Origin: Daucus carota subsp. sativus
Taxonomy: Eukaryota; Streptophyta; Magnoliopsida; Apiales; Apiaceae
Direction of reading: 5' to 3'
Assembly (NCBI RefSeq): GCF_001625215.2
Contig: NC_030387.2
Span: 26,920,517-26,984,516, forward strand
Length of the DNA stretch: 64,000 bases
Positions 1 through 10,549 of the stretch are shown one piece after another (positions within the stretch are counted from its first letter, which is position 1; each line of letters starts with the position of its first letter). The position numbers and the translations under genes are program-made. A model generated the notes under the pieces. That model was not told the DNA's origin. It saw only the letters and a program-made list of their open reading frames with translations, and did not search any database.

Positions 1-40
1 ACACTAATTTGTACTTGGCCAGGGCCGATACAGGCGCCAT
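1..40 (-). CDS. RABH1B: RAB6/RABH1 small GTPase, 5' end only
   Basis: Read on the minus strand, an ATG at 40-38 opens a frame MAPVSALAKYKLV that runs off the left edge. This is the N-terminus I recall for plant RAB6/RABH1 GTPases, just before the first nucleotide-binding loop. RAB6 proteins regulate vesicle traffic at the Golgi. The sequence upstream of the ATG (about 41-200) is less AT-rich than the DNA beyond it and would be 5'UTR. Only 13 codons are present, so nothing can be said about the G boxes or the prenylated C-terminus. The identification is strengthened by the next gene: RAB6A and mitochondrial ACP1 are also neighbours in Arabidopsis (At2g44610, At2g44620, from memory). Confidence 0.75.
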   Translation of the reverse strand, partial: MAPVSALAKYKLV

Positions 41-199
41 TGTTGAAATCTATGTCGAACCAGGCTTGATTCACCGCAGAAATGTCAATTTCTGAAGAGG
101 AATTGAAGATCTGGCCGGAAAATGATCGGAGAATGGTAGATTTAGAGCAAGGCGGTAGCAGATCGGTGTGATGAAACTCTGCTACGGATCCGATGTATA

Positions 200-1500
200 C
201 ATTTTTTTCCCTTTCAGCTAGTTAATAAACTTTTCAACTTCATTTGTACTATTATATTACGGATTATTATCTGTAATTCCAAATTTTATCGATAACTAAC
301 AATATGCTTTTATCAGCACTATCGTAAATCGTAAATCGTAAATCGTAAATTAATTAAAGGGTGTTATATCAAACTGGTTATCCGTTTGTCACATTTGATT
401 TTGTGCCGATTAAATTGACTAAAATTTAACTGAAATTTATTAATATTTAATATTTCATTAATTGATAAAATTTAAAGAATGCCACCAAAAATAACTTTGA
501 ATCTGCTTTAAAATGTAATCTTCGGTTTTCTAAAATAACGAAGGAGTGACTTATAATTTTTTGGTCAAAAACTAGTCAATTTGACTAATAAAAATGAAAA
601 TGTGACAACTGAAAATGGACGAAGAGAGTGTATTTTACCCACGTCGCTATTTATACTTTTTTACTTAATTTTTGTCAAAAATCAATTGTTTACTATTTTT
701 ATTACAAAACCACTTCGAGTACTTTCATAATTGTCTCTTGTATTTATCAAAATAATTTGAAAAATTCTAAAGCAACATAGCTATGTAGTTAAAAAAATAT
801 AGTTATAAATATACATTTATGTGATCACCCTAGTTATGTTACTTTATAAATTATCTAATTATTTTGATAAATACTAGAGATAATTATGTAAGTGTTCGAA
901 GTGGTTTTGCAGTAAAAAAACAAACAGTTGATTTTTGATAAATGATTAAGTAAGAGGTATGAATAGTGAATATATATATATATTGGTTTATGTTGGCTTA
1001 AATGAGTCGCTGATGAGTTGGGTGAGTCAAATGAAATATTTCGACGCAACGGGTGGTCAATTTGATATAAAACCCATTAATTATATTACAATTATAATAC
1101 AGTTAGGTTTAAGAGGAGTATTGTTAAAAAAAATTATTTTTGTCATAAATAAATAGATAACTAATTTTAAATATCACTATCAATAAATCAAATTCTTTCA
1201 ATTTAATATTTATTAAAATAATTATTGTACTTATTAATTATATCCTAAGCTGATGTCGTTTAGGAATAATAATTCTTAATTTGTATTTTAGTGATTTGTA
1301 TTTGAATACTTGCTTATATATATATATAAATCGAAACCACTTTTAAAATAAAAACTAGAAACCAATACAGGTTAGTGATATTCTCAATACAATTTAGTGA
1401 TATTCTCTTTAGGATTTAGTGATCAGTGTTGCAGGAATTAGTGAAAACTTGCCCAGAATCTCTAATATGTTCCAGATTTTGCTCAGAATCTCCAGATCTG
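200..1500. other. AT-rich intergenic DNA
   Basis: No gene is seen. A heptamer (atcgtaa) is repeated four times in tandem at about 321-350. A long inverted repeat at 661-954 is listed separately. The rest is AT-rich upstream DNA of the RAB6 gene. Confidence 0.6.
661..954. repeat. Inverted repeat with ~97-bp arms
   Basis: The segment at about 661-757 reappears as its reverse complement at about 857-954, separated by about 100 bp. Shared core words include aaaaccacttcga, tcaaaaatcaa and tatttatcaaaataatt. The arms are imperfect but clearly related over their whole length. I could not find a target-site duplication. It may be an old foldback-type transposon or an inverted duplication. Confidence 0.65.
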
Positions 1501-1889
1501 TTGACGTTTTCGATTTAGATGGTGGTGACGGAGGTGGAGATGGAGGAGGATGATTGTGGCGGAAGTTTGGGCGGCTTGAAATAGGGGGTTGGAGCGTTGC
1601 CGGAATAGTGGCGGCTCCGCCGCGTTTTGAAGTTGAGCCGAGGTGGAGAAATAAGTATGAACGGGGTTGAAGGAGGTTGAAGCAGCGACCAAGATGGGGC
1701 TGGTGAAGATGGAGGTGGAGATTGCGTTGTTAGAGAAATAATGGAGGTGGAGATGGAGGTGGTGGTTATGGAGGAGGCAGGCGACATAGAGCTGGTGGTG
1801 GTTATGGAGGAGGCGGCTACAGAGGTGGTGGCAGTGGCGGATGTGGAGGTGGGGTTGGTGAAGATGGAGGTGGAGATGGGGTTGTTTAA
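1500..1889 (+). pseudogene. Glycine-rich protein remnant
   Basis: The stretch is packed with GGA/GGT/GGC triplets. In the frame opening just after a TAG at 1731-1733 it reads as a glycine-rich tract with Tyr and Arg spacers (GGGGYGGGRRHRAGGGYGGG) and ends at a TAA at about 1889. This resembles the C-terminal tail of GRP7-type glycine-rich RNA-binding proteins. No RNA-recognition motif or start codon in frame is visible, and stops interrupt the upstream part. It could equally be a simple-sequence expansion that happens to read this way. Confidence 0.4.
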
Positions 1890-1974
1890 GAATTTAGTGG
1901 TATTTGCTTTAGGATTTAGTGATATTCCAGCTTGGTTTTTAGTTTTTAGAATAAGGAAGTTTCTATTGGAGTAA

Positions 1975-1977
<3 letters not shown>

Positions 1978-2051
<74 letters not shown>
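1978..2051. repeat. (TA)n microsatellite
   Basis: About 37 uninterrupted TA units abut the left end of the inverted-repeat element at 2052. A second (TA)n run abuts its right end. Confidence 0.95.
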
Positions 2052-2055
<4 letters not shown>

Positions 2056-2403
2056 TACTCCAGTGAGAATTTCTTAAAATGAGAACCGTGAGAACTTCCT
2101 TAATTTATCATATTTTGGCTAATTTATACATCAAACTAGTGGGTACCCAATATAAAAAATGTATATAAAACTAGTATCTTCCTAGCTAGTCAAAAAAAAA
2201 AAAATCAAAAAAAATTAAAAAAAAAAGCCCACTGCCACGTCATCAGTGAATTTTTTTTTTCGGCTAGCTAGGTGGAGACCTTAATGATATACATTTTTTG
2301 TGAAGGTGCCCCTGGCGGGGCCCTTCAAATGAATGAGATATTGATAAATTAAAAAAGTTCTCACGGTTCTCATTTTAAGAAAGTTCTCATTTGAGTAAGT
2401 GCC
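2052..2403. mobile_element. Non-autonomous TIR element inserted in TA repeats
   Basis: The left end (gggttactccagtgagaa) and the reverse complement of the right end (ggcacttactcaaatgagaa) are related, and the similarity runs about 50 bp inward through a shared core (tcttaaaatgagaaccgtga). The element is about 352 bp and has no ORF. Both flanks are TA runs, so a TA target duplication is possible but cannot be proven. The superfamily is uncertain. Confidence 0.75.
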
Positions 2404-2429
2404 TATATATATATATATATATATATATA
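2404..2429. repeat. (TA)n microsatellite, right flank
   Basis: Thirteen TA units follow directly on the right terminus of the element ending at 2403. Confidence 0.9.
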
Positions 2430-3064
2430 GAGGCGTGTCTCTACACATTTCATATATTACCGGCGGAAAAAGCCCTCTAGGTACTAGGTGATTCTCAATT
2501 GTTTTGATGCAAATGCACGGAAGTTATCGTGTCTTCCAGTGAAAAACTGACTCATTCGGAGAATAATTTAAAAATAAAGAGGTATTTAACTAAAATTTTC
2601 ATGAATTATTAATTTATGAATTTCAATCGATTGCATGCGATTTCATTTTATGCGGGTTCTTGATAAATGTCGTAGAGTTGATATATTCCTTTATGATTTA
2701 AGCAAAATGCTTCGAAATCCCATGAATTATGATGGGATTTCAAACTTAAAATAAACTAAAAAATTTAACAAAATCCAACATTTTATAAAATTCCAAAAAA
2801 TCTATCGATATTTGAATACGATCAGATTTCAATGGAGTTTAGACATGATTTAAAATTTTGATTAAATATCATGAGATACTGAGATCTTATAACATAACTT
2901 GAACTTTCAATTAAACAACTCCAGATTTTGATATATATTTTGAATTTGAATTAAATAGCATCAAATTTCATTAAAAAAAATTTCAAATCCAAATTAAATA
3001 CTTCCATAAACTTATAAAAAAATTATAAAATCAGCTGAGGAACATCAAAATTGGAAGCGACGGC

Positions 3065-3071
3065 TATATAA
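3065..3071 (+). promoter_or_regulatory. Probable TATA box of mtACP
   Basis: TATATAA lies 79 bp upstream of the mitochondrial ACP start codon at 3150, a normal plant TATA-to-ATG distance for a short 5'UTR. Confidence 0.5.
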
Positions 3072-3149
3072 CAAGAGTACTGACCACTGAAGAATTGGCC
3101 TTAGATATTTACATTTCAGGCACAAAGTAGCCGCTAATTGTACACCCAA

Positions 3150-6100
3150 ATGGCTTCTTCACTAAGGGCAGCCATTATTAGCCACTTTCGAGTTCCTGCA
3201 TCTCAAACCCTAGCCCTAAATGGCTCAAAGCTCTGGACCGTCCGATCAATGTCATCTCACGGCGACGACCATCTCGATAAGAATCAGGTTATTGACAGAG
3301 TTCTCGAAGTGGTCAAATGTCACCCCAAGATCGATCCCTCTAAGGTCCTTTTCACTTTTCCATATTAAATTGATTACTTCTATTTATATCTTTATATGTT
3401 CGATATTTGCATCTTAATTCTTGTTTTTTGCCTAGTAAAGCCCCAATTTATTTTATATATATAAGACAATGTGTTGTGATGTGTGGTACTAGCTGAATTG
3501 ACGACTGTGTTTCGTCTACTCGTGTTTCATCTTGTTGTATAGCTGGAGATATATGTGATTTAAGTATATATGGATTAAAAAATTGATTAGTTTAATTGAA
3601 TGTGTGGTTGATTTACGTGGAGCGAGATATCGTTGTTGCTTATGGTGACTAGTTTTGTGAGGTTGGTTTCCATCTTCGTAGCATGAAGATGGTAGAGTGA
3701 TTGAGTAATTAGTCAAAGGGAGTATATGTGTAAGAGGCTACTATGTAGGTGTACTACTTTACAACCGACTGGCCCACTCTTAAGTCTCATCTACGTAGAC
3801 TACTTATAGATATTATGTCTGAGCTAGCTTATTAGAACCCCGCTTAAGGCAGATGGTTGGAGAATGTCACAAACATTTGACTTGGAGATAAATTGACGAA
3901 GAAGAATAGAGCCAATTGCATTAGGGACATAGCAGTTGTTTGTGCAGTGGTAGGAAGATGAACTGTGGTGATGACGCCTTGTTGAAATTCTTGCTTATCA
4001 TATGGCAATCAGTTTCTGTATGCTTTGTGATTAAGTGATTTAAAGAGCGGATAGCTGTTGTTGTGGAGAGGTATATGAAACAAGATAAATTATTCATATG
4101 AGTGTAGGCCCTTTCAAGCGATTAGGAAGATGTAATATGATTCAGAATCTATAGAATAAGCATTCTGAAGAAGTGTTATAATGAATGTAATACTATTAGT
4201 AGGTCCTGAAACGTCTTAGAGTCTAGATTATGAGAGAAGTGAATGGAATTAGCTATCACTACTGAAGTAAATGAGTTGTATTTACCTGCATAAAAACAGA
4301 GTCAGAGATAGCATTTAGCTGAGAGCTACATGTCCAAGTTTTTTTCCAGGCTATCAGCTATATCGAATCATTCTAGGTAACTGTTGACTTTGTGGTTTAG
4401 GAATAGAAGAGACACCAGAGTCTTTTCCACTGTCTCTGAGATGTAGGTTGGTGCTGTCCATTGGGAAGGATAATAGAAAAATGTCCTTGATGCCTGCATG
4501 TCCAAGACTATTTGGTTTGGTTATTAACTATTAATTTCTCTAGTCTGACCTGTGTCATGACAGTAATCACTGTATGTTGATTCGTTAGCATTTCCTTTTA
4601 ATTAGTTAGGTGCAGCGTTTCTAGGTTTGGTCCTGGAAGTGGGAGCATAGCTGTATTTATGGCCATTTTTTCTGTGTTATGACCGTAGGCATTGGTTGCA
4701 AATTTTTTTTGAGATTCCTCTTGCAGGAAAAGTAAGAAAGCTTGATTCAAGTTCGGAATGGCGCTTCTAATAAGAGTTGACCTCTAACAGCAGTAAATCG
4801 GTTACCTGAACCTGTTAGAAAGGGACTTAGTTTTACGAGAAATTCATATCGTCACAGCTGGTTGGTGTTCATACAAACACCTCTAGGTATTAGATAGATA
4901 ATTAATGTCAGCAATTAGGGTTCTAAACTTAGTAAAATATGAGGTAATTGACAAATTTCCTTGCTGAATTAAGGCAGTCTCTCTTCTCAATTAAAAAATC
5001 TTAGGGAGATTTGTGTGAAAATATTGCATACAGATGGTACGGAGCCATCAACTTGCCCTATTTTCATTTTGGCCGACAAAGCTAAAGATCCTACCATTAG
5101 TGGTAGCTGAGCCGAGTTACTAAAGGAGTATCAGATTTGAATGCTGGATGGGGCGCTCTGCCTTACATCTAGCCCGAGTAGGAATCAGGTGCTGAGAGCG
5201 CCAGAGCTAATTCATAATTGGATGCACGAAAAGAATTCTAGCTGGGATCCAACATGTCAGACCTTATAAATAGATGGCAGGCGTATGTAATTGAGCATTG
5301 AGTCGCATAGAGTTGTTTATAGTAATAGGCGCAGATTGCTAGGCAAAGAATGAAATTATTGTAAACATTGGGTCGAAAGATCTAAGATCTATGTATTGAT
5401 ATTGAGCAATAAAAGATAAGGGATTATTCATGAAATCGTTTGTAGGGTATATGTTTCAATCATATGCATTAATATACATAGATATGTCCATTGTTAACGC
5501 TGTGCACAGGCGAAGGGCGGATTACAGTGCTGCTAGTTCGGGCTGAACTAGGCATCACAAGGGCTGATTAATGGTTAAAAATTAGCCTAGCAGGATATTT
5601 GAACCATGTAATTAGCATTAATCGATCCAATAATCGATAATAGAAATGAAGAATTATCGGATGAACTTCTTATCTTATCCGCTGAATATGATGCCAGTAT
5701 GCCACCATTGATGGAGCTGGAGTTTTATTGTGAACAGTTGAACAAATGAAAGACTTGTGTATCTATCAAGGAATGGAGAGAGCTATATTACCATGACCAT
5801 CTTCATAACATGAAGATTATAGAGTAAATGGCTAGAGATAAAAAAGAAGAAAGTAGGTAATTATATTGATCATCATTGTAATTACAGAAGAACGAGTAGG
5901 GTATACACTATATAAAGGAGCCTATGCTTGTAGATATATTAACATTTCCAATGTAACGTAACATTTAACCAGCTCCTACTCTAGACAAGCTAATAATAGA
6001 GATTTTATTTCTGACCTATTATATTAACAATCATCTACTTTTATATCTCTAATACCACTGAACTGAGAAGTGGAAAATGCTAGTGTATAATTAAGAAGTT

Positions 6101-9100
6101 ATCTTATCAGATAATTATAAATATTTAGGTTAATTATAATGGCTTATATACTTTGTTCATTCAATGGTTTTAATGATTATGATCTTCGTATGAAATTGGG
6201 GTTCCTTGTGGGATTTTGGCTCTTTCTAGTAAAGGTGATAGATTTTGGTTGACAGTACTTAGTAGCAATATTTATTTATTTATTATTCCTTTTTTTTTTG
6301 GTGGTTTTAGATCAGTCCAACATAGGTTTCCTCATGTACCATTGGACAGATAAGTTTGTTAGATTAACATCTGAAGAAAGAATTAATGCAAAATCGTCCA
6401 AGCTAGTGTATATTGATACAATGATGGATGCTGTTGGTTTGGGGTGTGCGCGGTTTGGTTTCGTGCGGTTAAAGGGTAAAAATCGAACCAAGCTGCAACT
6501 TGCGGTTTTTCACAATCTCCATCCACCCTAATTTACCCTGGAAATTGCGGTTTTTGTAGTTCGACTTTGCCGTTCAACCACTACATACATATATAATATA
6601 TAATTATATATATATATAATATATAATTAATTATATAGCTGGAAAAAGATAACTTGCCTGAATTTATGAGCTTGCTGAGAAAATAATATAAATCTGTAGT
6701 AATGCAGAACTTATGAGAGTCAAACTGAATGGTACAGTATAGTTATAATTATTTAGGAGGCGTTTGGTTCATGGTTATGAGAGTCAAACTGAATGGTACA
6801 GTATAGTTAATGAGGGAATCGGAACCTCAAACCCATTTGTTGGTATTTGGATTAACAATTTTGTGACATGGAATGGGAACCCCAATCCCACTTGGAGGGT
6901 AAATCACTTTTTACACTCCCCTTGGGATACCCATTCCATACCCCCCATTCCCATTCCCATTCCACTCACTCCAAACGCCCCCTTATTTATATATAATTAT
7001 GCAGTTACTAAATTAAAATATATTTATTTATATGTAAAGTGAGGTTGGGGTTTGACTTTTGCGGTTTTTAAGAAGTTGAATCCACAACCAAACCTCAAAA
7101 AACGGTCATATAAAATTCGATTCTCAGCCGCCCACATTTTGCTGTTATCCACAAAATGTGGATTTATTGCGGTTAAGTGGATTGAACATACAGCCCTACT
7201 GTTGGTATCTTTATCTACCATCTTGTCTGATCAGACGTTTGTCATATTTTGTCATGGGTGAATGTATAAATCAGTTGACCAATTAAAGTTGGAGAAAATG
7301 GTGAATACTATATGTTTATACTGCATTGTGAAGTGAACAGACCCCGAATATACTCAGATATCAATCGAAGGAGAAACCAAATGTATGATTATTGATTAGC
7401 TAATGATCTCCTCACGCAGAGTGCTCATTCTATAATGTTGTAGCTGTTTCAGATACCTGCCCTGTTTTCTGTTAGCTACTGAAAGATGAAAAATTGGAAA
7501 AAAGATTTATATAGAGAAATGTTTTATTGGCACAAGATAAAAGATACGACCCTTAAGTTAACTACATATAATCATCTCTTCCTGATCTCTCCAATTTTGT
7601 GTATACTTTCCACTTGTTTGGGTAACACTTGTGACAATGGCAACAAGTATATCACCACTGTTTGATTAAAGAGCCGGTTTAGCAAAAGTGATCTCATTTG
7701 TGTTAATGTTTTGCGATCTTTGGAGGAATTTCTATATTTTTGTTGCCCTTTACTCTTTGTTGACGAAAAATGCAGAGCTTATAGTTGGTCACTAATTAAA
7801 GTACACGACTTTTTATCCCATGTGGTATAGGTAGCTTTAGTTTAGACCGGAAAGTTGGTGGTCGTCTTATTTAAATTACATACGTATGTATGTAAATATA
7901 TCTGTTGCTAATTAATTTCATGTACAATTTACATGGTAGAATTTAATACTGTCCTTGGTTCCAACAACTCTACCTATACCTAATGTCGCCCGACTATATG
8001 AGAGTGCATTGAATATTTTAATTATTTTAAAATTTTCTTAGCAGATGGTTTCCGAACCTTTCATAAGTTTATACTTTATACGATTTTTATATACTTACCC
8101 AGCTGATATGATATTTTGCTTGGGAAGTAGGAAAGTAATAGACCGACATGCACAATTGGCACTATATTAGTATAATTTTCATTAGTAGTGTTGAAGGGCA
8201 TTGTACTACACTCATGACCAACACACATCATTGACAGTTAAGACTCATTTAAAGGCACTGACCTACTTGGAATTCAGCTGTGCCAATTAACTGTCCCAAA
8301 AGGCCAAGACCCGCTGTTCTTTTGCCCGATGAATTTATTGCCTTAATTCTTTCCTCCTGTTCCCCCCTCTTTACTGCGGGCTTGCGACACATCTACCAGT
8401 CACAAATGAAAGGAGCTCTCTTGCCACCAAGTGTTTCACTGTTACAAGTTTATCATCTTGGCTTTTCCAAACTATTGATATTGTGGTGGACGCCACAAGC
8501 TTTTGATCAAGTGGCAGTTGCTAGCCACAAGCAGACCATGCCAAGATTATTATTAACAACATGGGAGTTGATATGTGAGAGTGAAAATTGTTGAGTCAAG
8601 AATTCTGGTTTGACAAAAATTAACGGAATGCAACAAATTTTACTCTCATACAAGTATAAGATCCTAATCTTAAAACAGAAATGGGGACTGGGCCTTGGTA
8701 TGAAAACCGAAACTTAGAAATTTAGGGAAACCCTGTAACAGTAAATGTGATGTGATGGCTCTTGTAATGTTCATTTTGTCTTCAAGTCGCAGAAATGAAA
8801 GTGACTGCTATATTTGCCTAGTAATTAGTATAATTATTTTGGAATGGGTTCCTATTTCATTAAAAATTTATGCCATCAGAACTATGCTATTGTCGACCTC
8901 ATAAATTCCTCATGCAATTATATGCAGGTGACACCTGAAGTTCATTTTCAAAAGGATCTTGGTTTGGATAGCTTAGACACCGTGGAGATTGTCATGGCTC
9001 TGGAGGAGGAATTCAAGCTGGAGATTCCAGATAAGGAAGCCGATAAGATAGACTCTTGTGGACTTGCAATTGAGTACATCTATAATCATCCAATGTCTAG

Positions 9101-9104
9101 TTAA
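3150..9104 (+). CDS. MTACP1: Mitochondrial acyl carrier protein
   Basis: There are two coding exons, 3150-3344 and 8928-9104, with a phase-0 intron, giving a 123-residue protein. The first exon encodes an Arg- and Ser-rich mitochondrial presequence followed by helix 1 ([19 protein letters not shown]). The second encodes the ACP core with [19 protein letters not shown], where Ser80 in DSL is the 4'-phosphopantetheine site. The end ([19 protein letters not shown]) is typical of plant mtACP. The protein carries acyl chains for mitochondrial fatty-acid synthesis, supplying octanoate for lipoate, and related ACPs associate with complex I. The donor (AAG|GTCCTT) is weak. The 5.6 kb intron is filled with transposon sequence. 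The encoded protein appears intact. Confidence 0.93.
3480..6075. mobile_element. Probable decayed LTR retrotransposon in the mtACP intron
   Basis: This 2.6 kb of intron is less AT-rich than its surroundings and has no long ORF. A motif near 3669-3697 (ccatcttc, then gcatgaagatggtagagt) recurs as a near copy near 5799-5827 (ccatcttcataacatgaaga). A TATA-like stretch (actatataaaggagcc) at about 5908 resembles the U3/R part of Copia-type LTRs. The two sites may be remnants of paired LTRs about 2.1 kb apart. Boundaries and class are not established. Confidence 0.3.
6439..7198. mobile_element. hAT-like non-autonomous element
   Basis: The 8-bp direct repeat ctgttggt flanks the element at 6431-6438 and 7199-7206. 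The ends are ttggggtgt on the left and, reverse-complemented, tagggctgt on the right. The subterminal DNA repeats gcggtttttg-like words, as in other plant hAT MITEs of the 'tagggNtgt' kind. A second transposon (6756-6982) is nested inside. There is no transposase. Confidence 0.8.
6756..6982. mobile_element. Harbinger/Tourist-like MITE nested in the hAT element
   Basis: The termini are ggaggcgtttgg and, on the reverse strand, gggggcgtttgg. TTA flanks both sides (6753-6755 and 6983-6985), the hallmark of PIF/Harbinger insertion. The length is 227 bp. A 35-bp segment inside it (6775-6809) duplicates sequence just outside (6711-6745). Confidence 0.8.
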
Positions 9105-9900
9105 ATTCACAAAATATCTTTGTTCCAGAAACTGTCCTGTTTTTTTTGTTATGGCACTATGCACGCATAGTTTGTCTTGCTGTGTGTTTGTTCCAACTAA
9201 TGGGTAGTTGATATGAATTGATCCTCAAAGGATTAACAATCATCAACTTTTGAATTCTAATTTGGATGGACTTCTTGCATTGCTCAGCTCCATCAATAAG
9301 TAATAAATTATCGTTCCTGTTTCTGAATGTTCGTGTTGCTTTCACCTTCCTACTTCTATCGAAGAAGCTCACAGTAAGTTTAGCTCTCTAGTACAAGTGG
9401 AAGACAAAAGTTAATTAGAAGTCACTCTTCCACTAAACTTGCTTTTAAACAAACTACTTACTAAAGTTTGGATTAAGTTTCCACAGGTCATTCATAATAG
9501 TTTTAATTGATTTATACATGATGAATCTCTTGTGCAGGTGTCTATCATGTCATTAAAATGTACACATACCTACAAAATCTAAGGGCCCTTAGCTTTTGTT
9601 AACATTTCCCATGATTTAAACCTTTGCCGACAATGTCATTGAAAACAGAGGGTACTTTCGGTATGGTCCTAATTTAATGAATGAAATAATTTCGTATAAA
9701 TTACTATTACTCCAAGAAATATGAATTGTTACTCGAATTTATATATCTTGTCTGATTCCTAGACATGTCATGAACAAACAGACCAAAGAGGAACGACAAG
9801 GCTCATAGATCCAAGAACGTGTCTTCATATTCATCGCCAAATGTACCCATCAACAAAGTGATGAAAAAGTTAATAACTATCACATTTACAGTACACATAA
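9105..9900. other. Intergenic DNA between convergent genes
   Basis: This is the shared 3' flank of mtACP (plus) and the inhibitor gene (minus). No gene or element is seen. Confidence 0.6.
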
Positions 9901-10482
9901 TTAGCACAATTCTGAAGATGAATTTGATGAACTGATCTGAACAGCATTGATAACATAAAGAACAATGGCAGATAACTGAAAAGTGGCATTGTTCCTCTGG
10001 CTTAGCGGCGAAACAACTCCTTTTCTCTCAAGAAATCCATCTTCACAAGTGGTGGCCGCGTTCATGACTCCACTCACTTGCACATTAGCATCATAAAACT
10101 TCTTGTTAGAGTAAGATTTCATGGCCATTTTGATCGATGGCAGGGCATCATCGTAGAGCTCGAAGCATGTTTCCAGACACGATCTCACGTACTTGTCAAG
10201 TTTCTTGTTGAGCAACAGCTGTTTGATATGGCATCTGGTGTCTGTCAAGTTGTACCTTGTGAGCCTTATGGAGATCATGCCTAGGCCCTTGAGGCTTGCA
10301 CAGCGGCTGGCTGGGGCCGCGAAGAGCGACGTGGTGCAGAAGCCGTAGGGGACGTTGGGATCCTCATCAGAGCAGGTCTTGCATGTGTTTTGGATCAGGG
10401 TTTGTGAGGTGGAGTGAGGGAGAAAAGAGAGGATGAGTGTGGAGAGAAAAAAGAATGATGAGATGTAATATCTTGACAACAT
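9901..10482 (-). CDS. Pectinesterase/invertase inhibitor-like secreted protein
   Basis: This is a single-exon gene of 193 codons. Residues 1-26 form a hydrophobic signal peptide ending near HSTSQ. The mature domain begins QTLIQNTCKTC and has the Cys pattern of the PMEI/invertase-inhibitor fold: Cys at 34-49 for the helical hairpin, and Cys102/106 (SCLETC) with Cys146 (TTCEDGF) for the four-helix bundle. The SCLETCFELYDDAL and ATTCEDGF segments are characteristic. The family acts in the apoplast or vacuole on pectin methylesterase or on acid invertase, and the sequence alone does not decide which. A TATA box lies 56 bp upstream. Nothing looks broken. Confidence 0.88.
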   Translation of the reverse strand: MLSRYYISSFFFLSTLILSFLPHSTSQTLIQNTCKTCSDEDPNVPYGFCTTSLFAAPASRCASLKGLGMISIRLTRYNLTDTRCHIKQLLLNKKLDKYVRSCLETCFELYDDALPSIKMAMKSYSNKKFYDANVQVSGVMNAATTCEDGFLERKGVVSPLSQRNNATFQLSAIVLYVINAVQISSSNSSSELC

Positions 10483-10537
10483 TATGGTGAGTTGTGAGGG
10501 TAGTTTTGATTTGTTCCATGTTTCCTTGCTAGTAGGA

Positions 10538-10544
10538 TTATATA
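10538..10544 (-). promoter_or_regulatory. TATA box of the inhibitor gene
   Basis: TATATAA on the minus strand lies 56 bp before the ATG at 10482. Confidence 0.6.
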
Positions 10545-10549
10545 GTTGA

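Noticed and set aside
8280-8594. 104-codon plus-strand frame in the mtACP intron
   Set aside because: It starts with GTG rather than ATG, has no splice links or recognisable domain, and lies inside an intron.
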